The translations under genes were made by a program, and so were the position numbers. The notes beneath the pieces were generated by a model, which did no database searches, was not told where the DNA came from, and worked only from the letters and a program-made list of their open reading frames with translations. Source: Thalassovita sp. (lineage in GTDB: Bacteria > Pseudomonadota > Alphaproteobacteria > Rhodobacterales > Rhodobacteraceae). From it: a DNA stretch of 64,000 bases. Where the stretch lies: positions 2,914,001 through 2,978,000 of the forward strand of contig NZ_OY829290.1 of NCBI RefSeq assembly GCF_963691685.1. The letters run 5' to 3'. Below, piece by piece: positions 60,292 through 64,000 of the stretch (position 1 is its first letter; the number at the start of each line of letters is the position of its first letter).

Positions 60292-61188
60292 TCAAGCGTC
60301 GTGAAAATGCGCCTTCAGCGCCGCGATATGGCCTGACCCAATGCCACAGCAGCCGCCGATGATGCTGGCGCCTGCTTTGGCCCAAAGATCCGCCCAAGTG
60401 ACATAGCTTTCCGGGCTCAGGTCTTTGCGCAGCTCGGTGATCTTATCGTTGGCGCCTTGATCGCCATCATCTTTGTGATCGTCAAAGGCATTGGCATAAA
60501 CGCCCACCCGCATTGCCGATCCTGCAGTCTGCGCCGCCCCATTGGCGATCGCGATGGCCTGTTCCATCACCTCTGGCTGGGAACAGTTGAACAGAATGGC
60601 CTCAGCCCCAACCTCCATCGCCAATGCCGCAGCCGCCGCCACGGTTTCGCCGGACCGCAGCAGCGGGGCCTCCACCGTGTCATCGCGCAGCGTGAAGGAG
60701 ATCCACAGCGGCCGGGCGTCGCCTTCCAGCGCCTTGGCTGCAGCTGCCGCCTCCTCAAGGCTGGAGGTCGTTTCAACCAGCCACTGATCGACATGCGGCG
60801 ATTGTGCGGTGATCAGCTGCGCCAGCATCTCGGGCGCGCGGGCCGCATCAAAGGCCTGCGGTTCATAAGAGCCAAAGAGCGGCGGCAGACAACCCGCCAC
60901 CTTGGCCCCACTGTCGCCCACAGCTTCGCGCGCCAGACGGCCCGCCCGGTCGGCAAGCCCCGCGCCCTGTTCGGCAAACCGGTCTTCGCCGATGTGGAAG
61001 GGCACCAAGGCATAGGCGTTGACGGTCACCACCTGCGCGCCTGCATTGATGAAATTGCGATGTGCGGCCACCACGGCCTCGGGGGCGTCGATCACCGCAC
61101 CGGCCGACCATTCGGGCTGTTTCAACTCAGCACCGCAGGCCACCAGTTCCCGGCTCATCCCGCCATCAAGAAGGGTCATTTTCGTCAT
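60292..61188 (-). CDS. Homocysteine S-methyltransferase family protein
   Basis: This 298-residue TIM-barrel enzyme has the three zinc cysteines of the family: Cys202 in FNCSQPEV and Cys280-Cys281 in GGCCG. The start MTLLDGGMSRELVACG also fits. Members transfer a methyl group to homocysteine from donors such as S-methylmethionine or betaine; the donor here is unknown. It follows uvrD by 12 bases on the same strand, so co-transcription is likely. Confidence 0.9.
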   Translation of the reverse strand: MTKMTLLDGGMSRELVACGAELKQPEWSAGAVIDAPEAVVAAHRNFINAGAQVVTVNAYALVPFHIGEDRFAEQGAGLADRAGRLAREAVGDSGAKVAGCLPPLFGSYEPQAFDAARAPEMLAQLITAQSPHVDQWLVETTSSLEEAAAAAKALEGDARPLWISFTLRDDTVEAPLLRSGETVAAAAALAMEVGAEAILFNCSQPEVMEQAIAIANGAAQTAGSAMRVGVYANAFDDHKDDGDQGANDKITELRKDLSPESYVTWADLWAKAGASIIGGCCGIGSGHIAALKAHFHDA

Positions 61189-61200
61189 GTCTTCAATTCC

Positions 61201-63714
61201 TTAGAACGGCACATCGCCGCCTGCATCATTGGCCGCGGTGACAAACTTCGCCACCACTTTCTTGGGCCCGGCTTTTTCAAAGTCGATCTCCAGCTTGTCG
61301 CCTTCGATCCCGGTTATGCTGCCGTAGCCGAATTTTTGGTGGAACACTCGCTCACCCAGGGTGTAGGCGCTGACCGCCTGCAGATCGATCACCGTTTTCA
61401 GGCTTTCCTTGGGCTGGCCGACCGGGCGCTGATGGCTGCGCGCCTGCATGCGTTTCCACCCCGGTGAGTTATAGACATTGGCATCCGCCACGCGGCTGTC
61501 GATGGAGGAGGCCACGCCGCCCAATCCCCCCATACCCATACCGCCGCCATAGCCACCGCCCGCATAGCCCGATCCGGTCAGCACCTCGACGTGCTCCTCC
61601 GGGATTTCGTCAATGAAGCGCGAGGGCAACTGCGCCTGCCACTGGCCATAGACCCGCCGGTTGCCGGCAAAGGAAATGGTACAGACCTCTTCGGCGCGGG
61701 TGATGCCCACATAGGCCAACCGCCGCTCTTCCTCGAGGCCCTTGACTCCGTTTTCATCCATCGAGCGCTGCGAAGGGAACAGCCCATCTTCCCAACCGGG
61801 CAGGAAGACCACCGGAAACTCCAACCCTTTGGCCGCATGCAGCGTCATGATGGAGACCTTCTGCTCAGCGTCCTGGCTGTCATTGTCCATGATCAGCGCA
61901 ACGTGTTCCAGAAAGCCCGAGAGGTTTTCAAACTGCTCCAGCGCCTTCACCAATTCCTTGAGGTTTTCCAGACGGCCCGGCGCCTCGGGCGTTTTGTCAT
62001 TCTGCCACATCGTGGTGTAGCCGGATTCATCCAGGATCATTTCGGCCAATTCGATATGGCTCAGATCCTCATCCCCGGCCAGACGGCCCCAGCGGTCAAT
62101 ATTGTCGACCAGCAGCGCCAGCTCTTTGGCGCCTTTGCCACCGATCCCCTTGTCCTGCAGCAACAGGCGGGCGCCTTCCACCAAGGGCACGCCGTTCTGA
62201 CGCGCCGCCATCTGGATCTTCTGCTGTGCCTTGTCGCCAAGGCCGCGCTTGGGCGTGTTCACGATCCGCTCAAACGCCAGGTCATCCGCAGGTGAGGTCA
62301 CCACACGGAAATAGGCCATGGCATCGCGGATCTCCATCCGCTCATAAAAACGTGGGCCGCCGATGACGCGATACGGCAAGCCGATGGTCAGGAAACGGTC
62401 CTCAAAGGCGCGCATCTGATGTGAGGCGCGCACAAGGATCGCCACCTCATCCAACCCATGTGGGCGGACACCGCGCGCACCTTTTTGGCCGGCCTCAATC
62501 TCTTCTCCGATCCAGCGCGCCTCTTCCTCACCGTCCCAATGGCCGATGAGCCGCACCTTTTCGCCGTCGCCCTGATCCGTCCAAAGGGTTTTGCCCAAAC
62601 GGTTTGAGTTGCCCTGAATAACGCCTGAGGCCGCCGCCAGAATATGTGAGGTTGAACGGTAGTTCTGTTCCAGACGGATCACTTCGGCGCCGGGAAAATC
62701 CTTTTCAAACCGCAGGATATTGCCCACTTCGGCGCCGCGCCAGCCATAGATCGACTGGTCATCATCGCCCACACAGCAGATGTTTTTATGCCCGCCCGCC
62801 AGAAGCCGCAGCCACAGATACTGGGCCACGTTGGTATCCTGATACTCATCCACCAGAATGTATTTGAAGCGGCGGCGATACTGTTCCAGTAGATCCGGGT
62901 AGCGCTGGAAGATCGACACCACATGCAAGAGCAGATCGCCGAAATCGCAGGCGTTCAGCTCGATCAATCGGCGCTGATACTGTTTGTAGAGCTCAATGCC
63001 CCGATTGTTGAACGCCGCCGCCTCAGAGGTCGGCACCTGTTCCGGCGTCCAGGCGCGGTTTTTCCAGTGATCAATCACCCCCGAAAGCTGCCGCGCCGGC
63101 CAGCGTTTGACATCCATGCCCGCCGCTTCGATCAGCTGTTTCAGCAGACGGTTCTGATCGTCGGTGTCCAGAATCGTGAAATTGCTTTTCAGATGGTTCG
63201 GGATCGCGGCCGGGGCAAACGGCTGGCCCGTCAGATCTTCCAACACATCATCCTGCTGAGCCGCCGCCTGCGCCGTAGTCTGGGCCGCAGCCAGGGGATC
63301 CTCCCCCCCCGCGCCCAGCGCCAGTTCCAGCGTCACCAGTTCCGCATGGCGGCGCAGCAGTTTCACACAGATCGAATGGAAGGTGCCCAGCCAGGGCATC
63401 CCCTCCACCGTCTGGCCCAGCAGCCGGCCCACCCGCTCTTTCATTTCGCGTGCGGCCTTGTTGGTAAAGGTGACCGACAGAATCTCATGCGGGCCCGCGC
63501 GGCCGGTGTTCAGCAGATGCACAATCCGCGTGGTCAGCGCCTTGGTTTTGCCGGTGCCCGCGCCTGCCAGCATCAGCACCGGACCATCCAGCGCCTCCAC
63601 CGCGGCGCGCTGCGCCGGGTTCAACTCATCCAGGTAAGGGGCGGGACGCGCGGCCATGGCACGTTGAGACAGCGAAGCGCCTTCGAAGGCATCGAATTCA
63701 TCATAGTCGGTCAT
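61201..63714 (-). CDS. uvrD: ATP-dependent DNA helicase UvrD/PcrA
   Basis: This 837-residue SF1 helicase acts in nucleotide-excision and mismatch repair and in clearing RNA polymerase or RecA from DNA. Walker A GAGTGKT is at 51-57; QDTNVAQYLWLRLLAGG, VGDDDQSIYGWRGAE, LEQNYRSTSHIL and VSIMTLHAAKGLEFPVVFLPG are the other helicase motifs. The C-terminal KFGYGSITGIEGDKLEIDF segment is a PcrA-type RNA polymerase-binding fold. A Gly-rich loop (GYAGGGYGGGMGMGGLGG) precedes it. Confidence 0.96.
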   Translation of the reverse strand: MTDYDEFDAFEGASLSQRAMAARPAPYLDELNPAQRAAVEALDGPVLMLAGAGTGKTKALTTRIVHLLNTGRAGPHEILSVTFTNKAAREMKERVGRLLGQTVEGMPWLGTFHSICVKLLRRHAELVTLELALGAGGEDPLAAAQTTAQAAAQQDDVLEDLTGQPFAPAAIPNHLKSNFTILDTDDQNRLLKQLIEAAGMDVKRWPARQLSGVIDHWKNRAWTPEQVPTSEAAAFNNRGIELYKQYQRRLIELNACDFGDLLLHVVSIFQRYPDLLEQYRRRFKYILVDEYQDTNVAQYLWLRLLAGGHKNICCVGDDDQSIYGWRGAEVGNILRFEKDFPGAEVIRLEQNYRSTSHILAAASGVIQGNSNRLGKTLWTDQGDGEKVRLIGHWDGEEEARWIGEEIEAGQKGARGVRPHGLDEVAILVRASHQMRAFEDRFLTIGLPYRVIGGPRFYERMEIRDAMAYFRVVTSPADDLAFERIVNTPKRGLGDKAQQKIQMAARQNGVPLVEGARLLLQDKGIGGKGAKELALLVDNIDRWGRLAGDEDLSHIELAEMILDESGYTTMWQNDKTPEAPGRLENLKELVKALEQFENLSGFLEHVALIMDNDSQDAEQKVSIMTLHAAKGLEFPVVFLPGWEDGLFPSQRSMDENGVKGLEEERRLAYVGITRAEEVCTISFAGNRRVYGQWQAQLPSRFIDEIPEEHVEVLTGSGYAGGGYGGGMGMGGLGGVASSIDSRVADANVYNSPGWKRMQARSHQRPVGQPKESLKTVIDLQAVSAYTLGERVFHQKFGYGSITGIEGDKLEIDFEKAGPKKVVAKFVTAANDAGGDVPF

Positions 63715-63909
63715 GGTGCGATCCTAACGTGATTCAGCCGCCGCGAAAAGAGGACGTTCGCAGAATGTTCGCATCCCACCGCAAGGGCACAACTGACTAA
63801 AATCCGCTGTAGTTTGACGCGAAATCCACACGGTTTCGCGCTGGTGTTAACGGTTTGGAAAGCCCCCCCCAGTCAAGGTGAGGCCGGGGATACCAGGAAG
63901 GGGCGGAAG

Positions 63910-64000
63910 ATGGCCAAACCACTCACTTATTATATGCAACAGATCAGGCGTGCGGTCCTGGCACTTGGCTTTGTGGCGCTGATCACCGCGGTGGCGCTGC
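63910..64000 (+). CDS. Start of an unidentified gene, 3' truncated
   Basis: An ATG at 63910 follows GGAAGGGGCGG and opens a frame that runs off the window after 30 codons. The product begins MAKPLTYYMQQIRRAV and then enters a hydrophobic segment (LALGFVALITAVAL), so it is a membrane-anchored or exported protein. The family cannot be named. Confidence 0.6.
   Translation, partial: MAKPLTYYMQQIRRAVLALGFVALITAVAL

Noticed and set aside
1..64000. Prophage, insertion sequence or integrative element
   Set aside because: No transposase, integrase, phage structural gene, terminal inverted repeats or tRNA-type attachment site could be seen; the accessory patches are too small and lack mobility genes.

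Overview
The window is a contiguous stretch of an alphaproteobacterial chromosome, most likely from the Rhodobacteraceae (Roseobacter/Rhodobacter group). The reasons are high GC, the gene set (aerobic cobaltochelatase CobS/CobT, a DUF2484 protein, a Hint-type RTX protein, a DUF1127 protein with a CCUCCUCCC hairpin array), and the order of the division and cell-wall (dcw) cluster running into lpxC, bamD and recN. No transposase, integrase, tRNA, rRNA or CRISPR array was seen.

Left part (1-25204). It opens with the 3' end of an RTX/Hint protein gene. Next come a divergent LysR/LysE pair, a class-I amidotransferase-like hydrolase, aminopeptidase N, an unrecognised 401-residue protein, and a short AT-richer accessory patch holding a lipoprotein and a secreted ankyrin protein. 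These are followed by gatB, a thioesterase, DUF4177, a C-terminal J-domain protein, nitronate monooxygenase, cobS-cobT, an aminopeptidase P, a DUF427/SDR-DoxX/DUF2269 group, a ClC channel and a D-lactate dehydrogenase-type flavoprotein.

Middle part (25252-52860, almost all minus strand). This is the dcw cluster. Read in transcription order: an extended leader with MraZ-box repeats, mraZ, rsmH, ftsL, ftsI, murE, murF, mraY, murD, ftsW, murG, murC, an amino-acid permease plus DUF2484, murB, ddl, ftsQ, ftsA, ftsZ, lpxC, bamD, recN. Together these genes make lipid II, build the divisome, start lipid A synthesis and assemble the outer membrane. Three things interrupt the cluster: an AT-rich orphan ORF between mraY and murD, a plus-strand flavoprotein between murD and ftsW, and the permease pair between murC and murB. 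The ftsA-ftsZ gap carries one perfect and one near DnaA box.

Right part (53037-64000). A DEAD-box helicase with a DbpA-type RNA-binding domain, a polysaccharide deacetylase, the Mrp/ApbC Fe-S carrier, and then the most striking element: a small DUF1127 gene followed by eight consecutive stem-loops (57843-58204). All eight show the same CCTCCTCCC loop on stems of different sequence, and the last one doubles as a terminator. This matches the CcsR ('cuckoo') sRNA layout known from Rhodobacter sphaeroides, in an expanded form. A DUF1330 protein, a LysR regulator, a membrane protein, a homocysteine methyltransferase-like protein, UvrD/PcrA and the start of one more gene follow.

Two RNA-based systems stand out: the eight-hairpin anti-Shine-Dalgarno array, and the long mraZ leader with an internal terminator that resembles the UpsM sRNA leader of R. 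sphaeroides.
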